From an uncultured Bacteroidota bacterium (lineage in GTDB: Bacteria; Bacteroidota; Bacteroidia; Chitinophagales; LD1), in NCBI GenBank assembly GCA_903917755.1, contig CAIXBT010000321.1:1-32355 (forward strand): a DNA stretch of 32,355 nt, written 5' to 3'. Shown piece after piece: positions 1 to 9,848 of the stretch; positions within the stretch are counted from its first letter, which is position 1; every line of letters begins with the position of its first letter. The notes under the pieces are model-generated. The model searched no databases, had not been told where the DNA came from, and saw only the letters and a program-made list of their open reading frames with translations. A program made the position numbers and the translations under genes.

Positions 1-146
1 ATATGGATTCGGTTTAATGTGTAATTGAAAAAAGTGACAAGCTGAATTCAAGCTATATCCACAATAAATATCAGGCTGTGACAATGAAATTAATTCGCGA
101 TATTTTCATTCAGCATGTTTGTTTTGATACTTTTACCGAAAATAAT

Positions 147-722
147 ATGCTCATGACACACAGATCAATAATGACGGGCATGGCAATGCTTTTTTGCATA
201 GCGATGCTGTCGGTTGGTTGTAAGAAAAATTGTTCCTCAGTAGCCTGCCATGGCTATGGATATAATACATCTCTGGGTTACAGTATCTCTCAGTCAGAGG
301 TATGTACGAATGGTTCATGCTTCTGCCCGAATGGCCTCGAAGGCGATAGCTGTCATACTTTCAGTATCAATAAATTCATTCAGCCTACCAATACCTGGCA
401 GGTGTCGGATGGCTGTAGCGGCTATGGTTCCACTTACACAGTTTATCTGATCACCAGCACTTCAAACTATAACCTGTTTTACATAAACGGACTCTTCGGT
501 GGCGGGGCGCAGATAGAAGCCGATATCATATCAAATGGCAGCCATCAGGGAGTCAATCTGAATATACCGCCGCAGACCACACCATCAGGTACCATCAATT
601 CCGGTTCGGGTATTTACCAAACCAATGGCGGCATATATGGAAAGATCATTTTGACTTTGGACTACACATCAAACAGTACAGGCATAGAGTCAAACTGTAC
701 ACTCACCCTGTCTCAGTATTAG
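147..722 (+). CDS. Putative secreted lipoprotein with EGF-like Cys-rich segment
   Basis: ORF track 78..722 begins at GTG; an ATG at 147 gives a signal peptide with lipobox-like LSVGC, then C-x-C spacing (CTNGSCFCPNGLEGDSC) typical of EGF-like folds. Confidence 0.6.
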   Translation: MLMTHRSIMTGMAMLFCIAMLSVGCKKNCSSVACHGYGYNTSLGYSISQSEVCTNGSCFCPNGLEGDSCHTFSINKFIQPTNTWQVSDGCSGYGSTYTVYLITSTSNYNLFYINGLFGGGAQIEADIISNGSHQGVNLNIPPQTTPSGTINSGSGIYQTNGGIYGKIILTLDYTSNSTGIESNCTLTLSQY

Positions 723-723
723 T

Positions 724-2910
724 ATGGACTCACCGAGCTCTGAAAACACGATAAAAAAATGGGCTGAAAACTTCAAGGCTTCTGACTGGTTCACGACCAG
801 AGATGAAAAAACACGATTCAACTATTTCAAGGCACGCACACTGTATTATGGTTCTGTGGCTAAAGGCAATCAGCAGACGGGCTTTCAGCAGTGCTATATG
901 GAGTCGGCCACTACCGAGGCCAAAGGAGATAAGCAGGCAGTAGATATGGCCATAGACCTGCTGAAAAGTATAGGTGTGGAGGTGGCTGAGCAGAGTAATA
1001 TCACGGCTCAGAGCGGCAAGTTTCTGATGCTTTGCAATAATATTTTCAGGGCCTTCGCCAATCCTCGAAATCAGTATAATTTCAAACTGGCCGATCCTTT
1101 CGAATCCATCAGAGCTGATATGCATCAGCTGGCAGATATACTCACCGGCCAGACCAAGGCTCCTGAGGCTCCCAAGACAGAGAGCCAGTTTAACCGGTAT
1201 ATCAGCATACCGGAGGGCTATCTGAGTGACCCCTTCATCAGCGATCTTTTTAATAAAATAGAACGCAGTAGTGATAACTTTTTCATAACCGGAAAAGCCG
1301 GTACAGGCAAGTCCACCTTCCTTCATTTTCTCTCTCAGAATTCGAGGAAAAATGTAGTGATAGCTGCATATACGGGTATCGCGGCGATCAATGTGGGCGG
1401 CACCACCCTCAACTCATTGTTCATGCTGCCCTTCAGGCCGCTGCTGCCCCGCGATGAGGAGATCACTAAGTTTAGCAAGTGGAATCCGCGCAGGTCCATC
1501 ATTGCAAATATGGATACCCTCATCATAGACGAGGTGTCTATGGTGCGAGCGGATGTGCTGGAGGCAGTGGATCATTCGCTGCGTATCAATGGCGGCGACC
1601 CCTGCAGGCCATTCGGCGGCAAACAGGTGATACTGATCGGCGATGTATTTCAACTGCCCCCTGTGGTCAAGTCAGACAACCCTACTGAGTGGCAGATATT
1701 CGAAGAGGTGTATAAGACCCCCTACTTTTTCAGTGCGCCGAGTTTTAAGATGACGAAGTTTGAGTTTGTGGAATTTACTAAAATACACAGACAGTCTGAT
1801 GAGGATTTTAAAGAGATATTGAATAAGATCCGCATCGGCAATGTAGATGATGACGACCTCATGCCCATCAATAAGCGAGTGTATCCGAACTATGAGCCGC
1901 GTGATAAAGATTATGTGCTCACACTCGTGACCACTAACCGGCTGGCAGGCGATATAAATGATCGCAAACTCAATGAGATCAAGGAGCCGGAGTTTACCTA
2001 TAAGGCCGAGATAACGGGCGAGTTTGGTAAGGATAAATTTCCTACTGATGAGATACTGAAACTCAAAGCAGGTGCGCAGATCATCTTCATTCGCAATGAC
2101 ACTACTGTAGAGAAAAGTACAAAAGATAATAAGCGCCGCTGGGTGAACGGCACGATAGCCAAGATCCAGTCGCTTAAAGAAGATGAGATCGAGGTCGCAT
2201 TCGAAGATGGCAGCAGCTCTAAGATCAGCCGCGAAACATGGAACAATAATGTCTATAAGTGGAACCGCATGGAGCGGAAAATAGTGACGGAGACGGTCGG
2301 TACATTTTCGCAGTTTCCTATCAAGCTGTCCTGGGCCATCACCATACACAAAAGTCAGGGATTGACCTTCGACAAGATGGTGCTCAATATGGGCAGCGGG
2401 GCTTTCACACACGGGCAGACCTATGTAGCCCTTAGCAGGAGCCGATCACTGGCAGGATTGGCATTGAAGAAACCTATCACGACGCGAGACATCATCATAG
2501 ACGACAGGGTGCTTGATTTTTATAACAAGCATTTCACCTTCAATGATGAGTATCAGGAGTCACAGCAGAATCTTGAATTCATACTTGAGTTCTCAGATTT
2601 TTTTAAAGACCTGCTGGCCGTGCATTATTCTTTCACGGAGGAGCAATGGCTGAAATACAAGGGCATTCTTAATCACAAACTGGCTGGCAAGAAAAGTGAA
2701 ACAGATAAAAAGGTCTATCAGAAATTATCATTCGGAGAGATCAAGGCCATCATTCATGAGCGGGATGTGATTTTCAATCCATCATTTTGGAAAACCAATT
2801 TTGAGTATTTCTTCAATGATGGGGTGGTAGAGACTGTCATGGACTATCTGCTGGAACTGGATAAGATGATGAACCTGCGTGAAGATGAGCCGGAGTATGG
2901 AAAAGAGTAA
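724..2910 (+). CDS. Pif1/RecD2-like ATP-dependent DNA helicase
   Basis: Walker A GKAGTGKSTFL, DEVSMV Walker B-like, VALSRSRSLAGL C-terminal helicase motif, SWAITIHKSQGLTFD. Confidence 0.9.
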   Translation: MDSPSSENTIKKWAENFKASDWFTTRDEKTRFNYFKARTLYYGSVAKGNQQTGFQQCYMESATTEAKGDKQAVDMAIDLLKSIGVEVAEQSNITAQSGKFLMLCNNIFRAFANPRNQYNFKLADPFESIRADMHQLADILTGQTKAPEAPKTESQFNRYISIPEGYLSDPFISDLFNKIERSSDNFFITGKAGTGKSTFLHFLSQNSRKNVVIAAYTGIAAINVGGTTLNSLFMLPFRPLLPRDEEITKFSKWNPRRSIIANMDTLIIDEVSMVRADVLEAVDHSLRINGGDPCRPFGGKQVILIGDVFQLPPVVKSDNPTEWQIFEEVYKTPYFFSAPSFKMTKFEFVEFTKIHRQSDEDFKEILNKIRIGNVDDDDLMPINKRVYPNYEPRDKDYVLTLVTTNRLAGDINDRKLNEIKEPEFTYKAEITGEFGKDKFPTDEILKLKAGAQIIFIRNDTTVEKSTKDNKRRWVNGTIAKIQSLKEDEIEVAFEDGSSSKISRETWNNNVYKWNRMERKIVTETVGTFSQFPIKLSWAITIHKSQGLTFDKMVLNMGSGAFTHGQTYVALSRSRSLAGLALKKPITTRDIIIDDRVLDFYNKHFTFNDEYQESQQNLEFILEFSDFFKDLLAVHYSFTEEQWLKYKGILNHKLAGKKSETDKKVYQKLSFGEIKAIIHERDVIFNPSFWKTNFEYFFNDGVVETVMDYLLELDKMMNLREDEPEYGKE

Positions 2911-2917
2911 GGGCTGA

Positions 2918-3427
2918 TCAAACAGCTATTCGCTTCAGCTCTATAAACTCAAAGTCATATTTATGTTTCTCATCGGCATGGATGAATTCGGTGCTAATGG
3001 TCTCCCATTTAGCAGGGTCGATGGCAGGAAAATGAGTGTCAGCCTCAGGAAAAGTATGATGTACGCGTGTCAGAAAAATTCTCTCAGTGACCGGCAAAAG
3101 GGTCCTGTATATTTCGCCGCCGCCTATGATCATGAGTTCTTCTTCGCCATTGTCTTTGGCGAATTTGATGCCGTCTTCAAGGCTTGTTACGTTTTTGCAG
3201 CCTTCATATTTCAGCGTAGCGTCCCTTGATACCACTATGTTTGGTCTGCCTGCCAGCGGGCGAAACTTAGGGGGAATGGATTCATAGGTCTTTCTGCCTA
3301 CGAGTACATGGTGTCCCCAGGTTATGTTTTTGAAATGGGTCATGTCTTTAGGCAGCACCCACAGCAGGTCGCCGCCGCCGCCTATTTCATTGTTCATTCC
3401 TACCGCTACTACTATTGTTATCATCAT
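2918..3427 (-). CDS. folA: Dihydrofolate reductase
   Basis: MITIVVAVGMNNEIGGGGDLLWVLPKDMTHFKNITWGHHVLVGRKTYESIP...NIVVSRD...IIGGGEIYR: classic DHFR motifs. Confidence 0.95.
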   Translation of the reverse strand: MMITIVVAVGMNNEIGGGGDLLWVLPKDMTHFKNITWGHHVLVGRKTYESIPPKFRPLAGRPNIVVSRDATLKYEGCKNVTSLEDGIKFAKDNGEEELMIIGGGEIYRTLLPVTERIFLTRVHHTFPEADTHFPAIDPAKWETISTEFIHADEKHKYDFEFIELKRIAV

Positions 3428-3580
3428 GCGGATAAAGATAAAAATTTAGTGAGAAGAGCGGATTTATTGAATTTCATATATAGGATGTTCAATTATGAAT
3501 ATCGACTTTGTGTTGTGTTTTGATGGGAATCTGATATCATCGGATTGTGGAAGAGTCAAATTTTTACTAAATTAGCGAGA

Positions 3581-5845
3581 ATGGAAGTAGCGATCACCAC
3601 CGAACTGGATAATAACAATAAGCTTATACTCAAGCATTACAGGGCATTGCTGCGCACTCTGCGCAATAACACAACCCGTCAGGACAAAAAGAACATACGT
3701 GAGGCTTTTGAGCTGGCTATGGAGAGCCACAAGGATATGCGCCGCAAGTCGGGAGAGCCGTATATCATACATCCGCTCGATGTGGCTCGAGTGGCGAGCG
3801 AAGAAATAGGCCTCGATGTGACCTCGATCATCTGCGCACTGCTGCATGATGTAGTGGAAGATACAGATGTGACACTCGAAGAGATCGAACGCCATTTCAA
3901 TAAGGAAGTGGCCAAGATAGTAGATGGTCTGACCAAGATCTCAGGCATCTTTGACCTGAATAATAATAACTCATCCCTGCAGGCAGAGAACTTTCGCAAA
4001 CTGCTCCTGACACTCAATGATGACATACGTGTCATTCTCGTGAAGCTGGCTGACAGGCTGCATAATATGAGGACCCTCGACTCATTGAAACGAGATAAAC
4101 AGCTCAAGATAGCTTCCGAGACTTTGTTTCTCTATGCACCGCTCGCACATCGTATGGGTCTCTATGCTATCAAGACCGAACTGGAGGATCTCTCGCTGAA
4201 ATATACCGAACCCGATCTCTATAAGGACATAGCAAGACGATTGGCGGAGACCAAACGGGAGCGCAGCAAATTCATCAATGACTTCATCAAACCTATCAAA
4301 GAACTGCTTGAAAAAAAGGACTTCGATTTTGAAATATACGGGCGTCCAAAATCCATTTATTCTATCTACAATAAGATAAAGAACAAGGGTGTTCCTTTCG
4401 AAGAAATATACGACCTCTTTGCCATCCGCATCATTCTCAAATCTACTCCGGAGAAAGAAAAGGCGGATTGCTGGGCTGTCTATTCGACACTGACAGATAT
4501 TTACAAACCCAGTCCTGACCGTCTGCGCGACTGGCTCTCCAATCCTAAGACCAATGGCTATGAAGCGCTCCACACCACAGTGATGAGCAATACAGGTAAG
4601 TGGGTCGAAGTGCAGATACGTTCGGAGAGGATGCATGAGATAGCAGAAAAGGGTTTCGCCGCACACTGGAAGTATAAAGAGAACAGCGCCGACAATGCAC
4701 TCGACGAATGGTTGCAAAAGATCCGCAACGTACTGAGCAATGCTGACGGCAATGCACTCGATGTGGTCAATGATTTCAAGTATGAGTTATTCAGCGATGA
4801 GATATTTGTATTCACTCCTAAAGGTGACCTGAAGCGTGTACGCAAAGGTGCTACGGCACTGGACTTCGCCTTTGAGGTGCACTCGGCCATCGGCAAAAAA
4901 TGTATCGGGGCAAAGGTTAATACCAAACTCGTTCCCCTCAGCCACAAGCTGAAGAACGGTGACCAGGTGGAACTCCTCACATCCAATAAACAGGTGCCTA
5001 ATGAGGATTGGCTGAACTATGTGGTGACAGCTAAGGCCCGTTCGGTGATCAAGCAGGCGCTCAAAGAGGACAAACGCAAAATAGCTCTCGATGGCAAGGC
5101 TGAACTGGAGAAAAAACTGAAAGTGCTCAAGATGGAGGATAGTGAAGCTAATCTCATCCTCGTGATGAATTACTTTAAGGTGCTATCGCCCACAGAGCTC
5201 TATTATGACATAGCCGTAAGAAAACTGGACCTCGCTGCGCTCAATAAGCTGGATGTCATAGCCGGCAAGATCAAACTGCCTAAGGTAGTGACTGAGCAGA
5301 AATTGAGCCCGAGCGATATAGATGAAGCAGTAAAGGATGCACTGAAAAAGAATGCCGAACTCCTGATAATGGGAGAGAGCAGCGATAAGATAGATTATAA
5401 ATTCGCACCCTGCTGTAACCCCGTGCCGGGTGATGACGTCTTTGGATTTCTCACCGTCAGTGAGGGTATCAAGATACATCGTACCAACTGTCCCAATGCA
5501 GTACAACTGATGGCTAAATACAGCTATAGGATAGTGAAAACCAAATGGACCAAGCAGCACAACATAGCATTCCTGACAGGTATCAAGATCAATGGTATAG
5601 ATGATGTGGGTCTGGTCAATAAGATAACCAATGTCATCACCGGTCAGATGAATCTGAATATGCGCTCGGTGTCATTCGAGAGTGAGGATGGTATCTTCGA
5701 GGGCAATATCATGATCTATGTACATGACACTTCAGAGCTGGATGATCTGATAGCAAGGCTTGGCGCACTGGAGGGTATCCTGGGTGTAGAGCGTTATGAT
5801 ACGGAGGATAAGAACAACGATCAGGTCGTCACCGCGCGCAAATAG
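3581..5845 (+). CDS. relA: Bifunctional (p)ppGpp synthetase/hydrolase, RelA/SpoT family
   Basis: HD domain (HPLDVARV...ALLHDVVEDT), synthetase domain (YGRPKSIYSIYNKI...NGYEALHTTV), TGS (FVFTPKGDLKRVRKGATALDFAF), ACT-like C-terminus. Start set at ATG 3581 rather than TTG 3545. Confidence 0.95.
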   Translation: MEVAITTELDNNNKLILKHYRALLRTLRNNTTRQDKKNIREAFELAMESHKDMRRKSGEPYIIHPLDVARVASEEIGLDVTSIICALLHDVVEDTDVTLEEIERHFNKEVAKIVDGLTKISGIFDLNNNNSSLQAENFRKLLLTLNDDIRVILVKLADRLHNMRTLDSLKRDKQLKIASETLFLYAPLAHRMGLYAIKTELEDLSLKYTEPDLYKDIARRLAETKRERSKFINDFIKPIKELLEKKDFDFEIYGRPKSIYSIYNKIKNKGVPFEEIYDLFAIRIILKSTPEKEKADCWAVYSTLTDIYKPSPDRLRDWLSNPKTNGYEALHTTVMSNTGKWVEVQIRSERMHEIAEKGFAAHWKYKENSADNALDEWLQKIRNVLSNADGNALDVVNDFKYELFSDEIFVFTPKGDLKRVRKGATALDFAFEVHSAIGKKCIGAKVNTKLVPLSHKLKNGDQVELLTSNKQVPNEDWLNYVVTAKARSVIKQALKEDKRKIALDGKAELEKKLKVLKMEDSEANLILVMNYFKVLSPTELYYDIAVRKLDLAALNKLDVIAGKIKLPKVVTEQKLSPSDIDEAVKDALKKNAELLIMGESSDKIDYKFAPCCNPVPGDDVFGFLTVSEGIKIHRTNCPNAVQLMAKYSYRIVKTKWTKQHNIAFLTGIKINGIDDVGLVNKITNVITGQMNLNMRSVSFESEDGIFEGNIMIYVHDTSELDDLIARLGALEGILGVERYDTEDKNNDQVVTARK

Positions 5846-6336
5846 GTGATCAGGTCAGTACTCGATGACTGTTCATTTATTCCCAACTCTGTGATACCAT
5901 TAGCGCGAAGCTGAGTCACTATCTGCCCTCTGTGGAAGGTGCCATGATTGACTACATGATATAGTATCTCTTCGACAGTATTTGAATATGGCTTACCCTC
6001 CATATTCTTATATGAAATGGTACTCGTCAGAAAGTCTTCACCTTTGCTTTCCACAAAATCTTTCAGCGCTATGCAGTTGTCTATCCAACCAGCTATCAGG
6101 GTTTCCCTGTCGCCATCGAAACTATTGGAGGGCCAGTCACTTAGGCTTTCTCCCTGGAGTCTTTTGAGCCATACCAGCTCCGCATCCCAGATATGCAGGA
6201 TGGTTTTTTCGATAGTGGGGAAACTGCTGGCAGCTTCTTTTTTTAAGATAGATTCGTCTGCGGTTTCTATTATTTCTGATAACTTGGCAGTAGCCCAAAC
6301 GCTATAGTTCAGGTGTGTGAGCATGGTGTATGGCAT
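5821..6336 (-). CDS. DinB family protein
   Basis: Small alpha-helical protein with H...HxxxHRGQ (HVVNHGTFHRGQIVTQLR) typical of DinB/YfiT metal-binding proteins. Confidence 0.85.
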   Translation of the reverse strand: MPYTMLTHLNYSVWATAKLSEIIETADESILKKEAASSFPTIEKTILHIWDAELVWLKRLQGESLSDWPSNSFDGDRETLIAGWIDNCIALKDFVESKGEDFLTSTISYKNMEGKPYSNTVEEILYHVVNHGTFHRGQIVTQLRANGITELGINEQSSSTDLITYLRAVTT

Positions 6337-6369
6337 AAACGGGTATTTAGTAATTTAGAATAATTGACT

Positions 6370-7584
6370 ATGAGTAAAAATAAGAAAGATTTGAAGTTTG
6401 CCTCCATCGCATCGCAGGATAATATGCCATCTGAGGGTTATATCATGCCTCATACGGCACCATTGTATCTCTCATCGACCTATGTGTATGAATCTCCCGA
6501 AAAAGCGCAGGCAGTATTCAAGGGAAAAGAAAAAGCTTTCATTTACTCGCGCTGGAGCCACCCCAATGCAGAACTGGTAGAGAGAAAGATAGAGCAGATG
6601 GAGACTTTGGGTACGAATGATCAATGCCGGGCATTGCTTTTTTCATCAGGTATGGCAGCCATCTCGGCACTGTTTCAAACACTGATCAGACCGGGCGATT
6701 CTCTGCTTGTGCAGGGCAATATCTATGGCACTACAGTAGATTATATCAACCATGCAGCACAGCAGTTCGGACTGAAGGTATACTACGAAGATTTTAAAAA
6801 GCTCGATCAAATAGAGGCAATACTACAACGGGATAAGAAAGTAAAACTGGTATATACAGAGACACCCTCCAATCCCACTATCAATTGCTATGACCTGAAA
6901 GCCCTGTCGACTCTCGCACACAAATACAAAACAAGGATAGCGGTCGATAACACTTTCGCATCACCCTATCTGCAGCGTCCTCTGGAATATGGAGTGGATC
7001 TTGTGATTCATTCTTCTACCAAATATCTCAATGGTCATGGTTCGGGACTCAGCGGCCTGCTCATCGGCAGTGATATTGCATTTATGGATAAGGATGTGTG
7101 GAACATCAGAAAACTGCATGGCTCTATCTGTGCGCCTTTTGATGCATGGATGCTCAATATGGGTATGAAAACCCTCAGCCTGCGCATGCAGCAGCATTGC
7201 ATCAACGCTATGGCAGTGGCTAAGTGGCTGCAGGCACACAAGGCCATTTCAAAAGTCAACTATCTCGGGCTTGAGTCGCATCCAGATCATACATTGGCTA
7301 AGAAACAAATGAAAGACTATGGTGGGGTACTGAGCTTTGAGATGAAGAAAGGCTATAAAGCAGGAGAGAAGCTCATGAAGCAATTAAAATTTTGCAAACT
7401 TACCGCATCGCTTGGCACTACGGACACACTCATTCAGCATCCTGCATCGATGTCACACTATTTTGTTCCTAAAGAACAGCGCGAAAAATTCGGGATCACA
7501 GACGGACTTGTTCGTTTGTCTGTAGGTATCGAAGATGTGAGCGATATAATAGCAGATTTCGATCAGGCTTTAACTCATAAATAA
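6370..7584 (+). CDS. Trans-sulfuration enzyme family PLP-dependent protein (methionine gamma-lyase / cystathionine synthase-like)
   Basis: Cys/Met metabolism PLP motif DLVIHSSTKYLNGHGSGLSGLLIG; YSRWSHPNAELVERKIEQMETL. Start moved to ATG 6370. Confidence 0.9.
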   Translation: MSKNKKDLKFASIASQDNMPSEGYIMPHTAPLYLSSTYVYESPEKAQAVFKGKEKAFIYSRWSHPNAELVERKIEQMETLGTNDQCRALLFSSGMAAISALFQTLIRPGDSLLVQGNIYGTTVDYINHAAQQFGLKVYYEDFKKLDQIEAILQRDKKVKLVYTETPSNPTINCYDLKALSTLAHKYKTRIAVDNTFASPYLQRPLEYGVDLVIHSSTKYLNGHGSGLSGLLIGSDIAFMDKDVWNIRKLHGSICAPFDAWMLNMGMKTLSLRMQQHCINAMAVAKWLQAHKAISKVNYLGLESHPDHTLAKKQMKDYGGVLSFEMKKGYKAGEKLMKQLKFCKLTASLGTTDTLIQHPASMSHYFVPKEQREKFGITDGLVRLSVGIEDVSDIIADFDQALTHK

Positions 7585-8483
7585 TGGAATTCGGCAAAGT
7601 CCAGAATATAGACGAAGTAGATTTTACTTTTCCGCAAGATCATGCAGAAACGGGCAGGCTATTGTCATCTATCGGGAAAAAGAAAACACAAATTTACATA
7701 GGCTGTGCCAAATGGGGAAGACCTGACTGGATCGGCAAGATATATCCTAAAGGCACCAAAGCGACTGACTTCTTAAAACATTACACAAAGTTCTTCAACA
7801 CCATCGAGCTGAATGCTATGTTCTATCAGACATTCCCGCGATCGGTCACGGAGAAATGGGCAAGCTATTCAGATGATAGTTTTCGCTTTTGCCCCAAGAT
7901 GTCGCAGTATATCACTCACATCAAGCGTTTGAAAGGGGTAGATGCGGAGACGGATGCATTTCTCGATAGTTTATCCGGTTTTGGTGATAAATTGGGTCAT
8001 AGTTTTATTCAGTTTGATGAGAGATTCGGAACTAAAAATATAGATGCACTGAGAGACTATTTATCATATCTGCCCAAAGACTTCAAAGTCTGTGTAGAGT
8101 TCAGACACCCGGATTGGTTTAAAGAATCAATAGCAGCTCAGGAAGCTTTTGATATGCTTAGGCAAATGAAAGCGGGTACTGTGATCACAGATACATCTGG
8201 CAGACGCGATGTACTGCATATGCACCTGACCACATCGGTTGGGTTTATTCGTTTTGTGGGCAATAACCTCCATCCTACTGACTTCAGGAGGATCAATGAC
8301 TGGGTAGAGAGGATGAAACTATGGATAGATAGCGGTATCGAGACGATTTACTTTTTCATACATAATCACGAGGAACTTAACAGCCCTGAGCTGTGCAAAT
8401 ACACTATTCAACAACTGAATTCCGCAACGGGTTTCAACATTGCTGAGCCGAAACTGTTGAATGAAGAAATGTCATTATTCTAA
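7584..8483 (+). CDS. DUF72 domain-containing protein
   Basis: IYIGCAKWGRPDWIGKIYPKGTK...FNTIELNAMFYQ...FRFCPKMSQYITH...YFFIHNHEE; TAATG overlap with the previous CDS. Confidence 0.85.
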   Translation: MEFGKVQNIDEVDFTFPQDHAETGRLLSSIGKKKTQIYIGCAKWGRPDWIGKIYPKGTKATDFLKHYTKFFNTIELNAMFYQTFPRSVTEKWASYSDDSFRFCPKMSQYITHIKRLKGVDAETDAFLDSLSGFGDKLGHSFIQFDERFGTKNIDALRDYLSYLPKDFKVCVEFRHPDWFKESIAAQEAFDMLRQMKAGTVITDTSGRRDVLHMHLTTSVGFIRFVGNNLHPTDFRRINDWVERMKLWIDSGIETIYFFIHNHEELNSPELCKYTIQQLNSATGFNIAEPKLLNEEMSLF

Positions 8484-8501
8484 ATTGGCTTAATTCATCA
8501 A

Positions 8502-9353
8502 ATGGAAATATTTCTCAGATCAGCACTGGCTGTTTTAGTTTTTCAGTGTTTGCTTTTTATGATTGCCCTGCTAAAAAAGAATAACGGCATAGCAGACATA
8601 GGTTGGGGCATAGGTTTCATCATCATATCTGTAGTTGCTTCGCACTATTATCTTTTTAAGTGCGCCATCACCAGTATGTTCAGACATGATTGTGATCCTG
8701 ATCCGGCTTTTCTGATCCTGATTTCGCTGGTGGCGGTCTGGGCTTTGAGATTGTCGATATATCTGCTCATCCGCAACTGGAATAAGCCCGAAGACTGGCG
8801 CTATGCTAAATGGAGGCAAGACTGGGGCAGGACATGGCTCATACGCTCATTCCTTCAGGTATTTATTTTGCAAGGCTTTTTCATGTTAGTGATCGGGACG
8901 CCTATCGTGCTTTCTGCTCTGCAGAGTCAGGTAGACAGGGTTCCGTATACCGTACTTCAGCTCATTCTCACTTCAGCGGGTATCGCAGTCTGGCTGATCG
9001 GTTTTTTCTTTCAGGCAGTAGGAGACTATCAGTTATTCGTTTTTAAAAAAGATCCTGCACACAAAGGTCGTATCATGCGCTATGGGGTTTGGCAATACAC
9101 TCGTCATCCCAACTATTTCGGGGAGGCTGCGATGTGGTGGGGAATATTTCTGATCAGCTGTGTGTCTGCACACGATGCGGTAGCTGTATGCCTGAGAATG
9201 ATCGGTCCGGCTACCATTACCTTCATGTTATTGCAGGTGTCAGGTGTGACTATGCTGGAGAATAAATACAAAGGCAATTTGGAATATGAAGAATATCAGA
9301 AGAATACGAGTTCATTTATACCGCTAATACCTGAGAAGAGTGAAAGCAATTAG
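8502..9353 (+). CDS. DUF1295 / steroid 5-alpha reductase-like membrane protein
   Basis: Multiple hydrophobic segments plus GVWQYTRHPNYFGEAAMWWGIFL motif. Confidence 0.88.
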   Translation: MEIFLRSALAVLVFQCLLFMIALLKKNNGIADIGWGIGFIIISVVASHYYLFKCAITSMFRHDCDPDPAFLILISLVAVWALRLSIYLLIRNWNKPEDWRYAKWRQDWGRTWLIRSFLQVFILQGFFMLVIGTPIVLSALQSQVDRVPYTVLQLILTSAGIAVWLIGFFFQAVGDYQLFVFKKDPAHKGRIMRYGVWQYTRHPNYFGEAAMWWGIFLISCVSAHDAVAVCLRMIGPATITFMLLQVSGVTMLENKYKGNLEYEEYQKNTSSFIPLIPEKSESN

Positions 9354-9393
9354 ATACCCCCTAAAGAGATGTAAGAATGATGCCAGGGTTAGT

Positions 9394-9528
9394 CTATTTT
9401 GTGGTCCTTTCCAGTTCGGCTTGTTTTGATTTGTTCAGATCACTGACTTTGGAACTGAAGAAAACGAAAACCAACAGGATGACACAAAACACAACCAGCA
9501 TCACGTTCATTGAGGTATTTGATTTCAT
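9394..9528 (-). CDS. Unannotated 44-aa single-TM small protein
   Basis: Manual reverse-strand translation: MKSNTSMNVMLVVFCVILLVFVFFSSKVSDLNKSKQAELERTTK*; one clean TM helix followed by a charged tail. Below the 60-aa cutoff of the ORF track and in an otherwise empty gap. Confidence 0.6.
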   Translation of the reverse strand: MKSNTSMNVMLVVFCVILLVFVFFSSKVSDLNKSKQAELERTTK

Positions 9529-9848
9529 GATTGTCTAATTAGATTATTAAACTAACGTAAATTTACATTAATTAGTTTCACAATATTGTCATGGTATGGT
9601 CATATATTACCAACAGTAACTCATTGTAAATCAATCTAATAAAGAGTCATTTTGATTTTGGCAGGGTTTGTGATAGTAGAGGGAAAGTGCTAATGTGTTT
9701 AATGGACTAAACACAATTTGACTGATATTCTGACTCGATTCACCTCAAACGGAAAAATTCGGAATTGTGCAAATTTTTATTTAGTTAAATTTTGGGTGCC
9801 CCAAACAATTGTTTTGTTGTAATTTTTAACAAAATAGTTTTGCTCTGA

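Noticed and set aside
730-1326. 198-aa minus-strand ORF
   Set aside because: Fully antisense to the Pif1-like helicase; composition is that of a shadow ORF, no recognisable domain.
1672-2412. 246-aa minus-strand ORF
   Set aside because: Antisense shadow of the helicase coding frame.
4082-4717. 211-aa minus-strand ORF
   Set aside because: Antisense shadow of relA/spoT.
9812-9834. TTTTGTT-N9-AACAAAA dyad just downstream of serS
   Set aside because: No G/C clamp beyond one pair, AT-rich; too weak to call a terminator.
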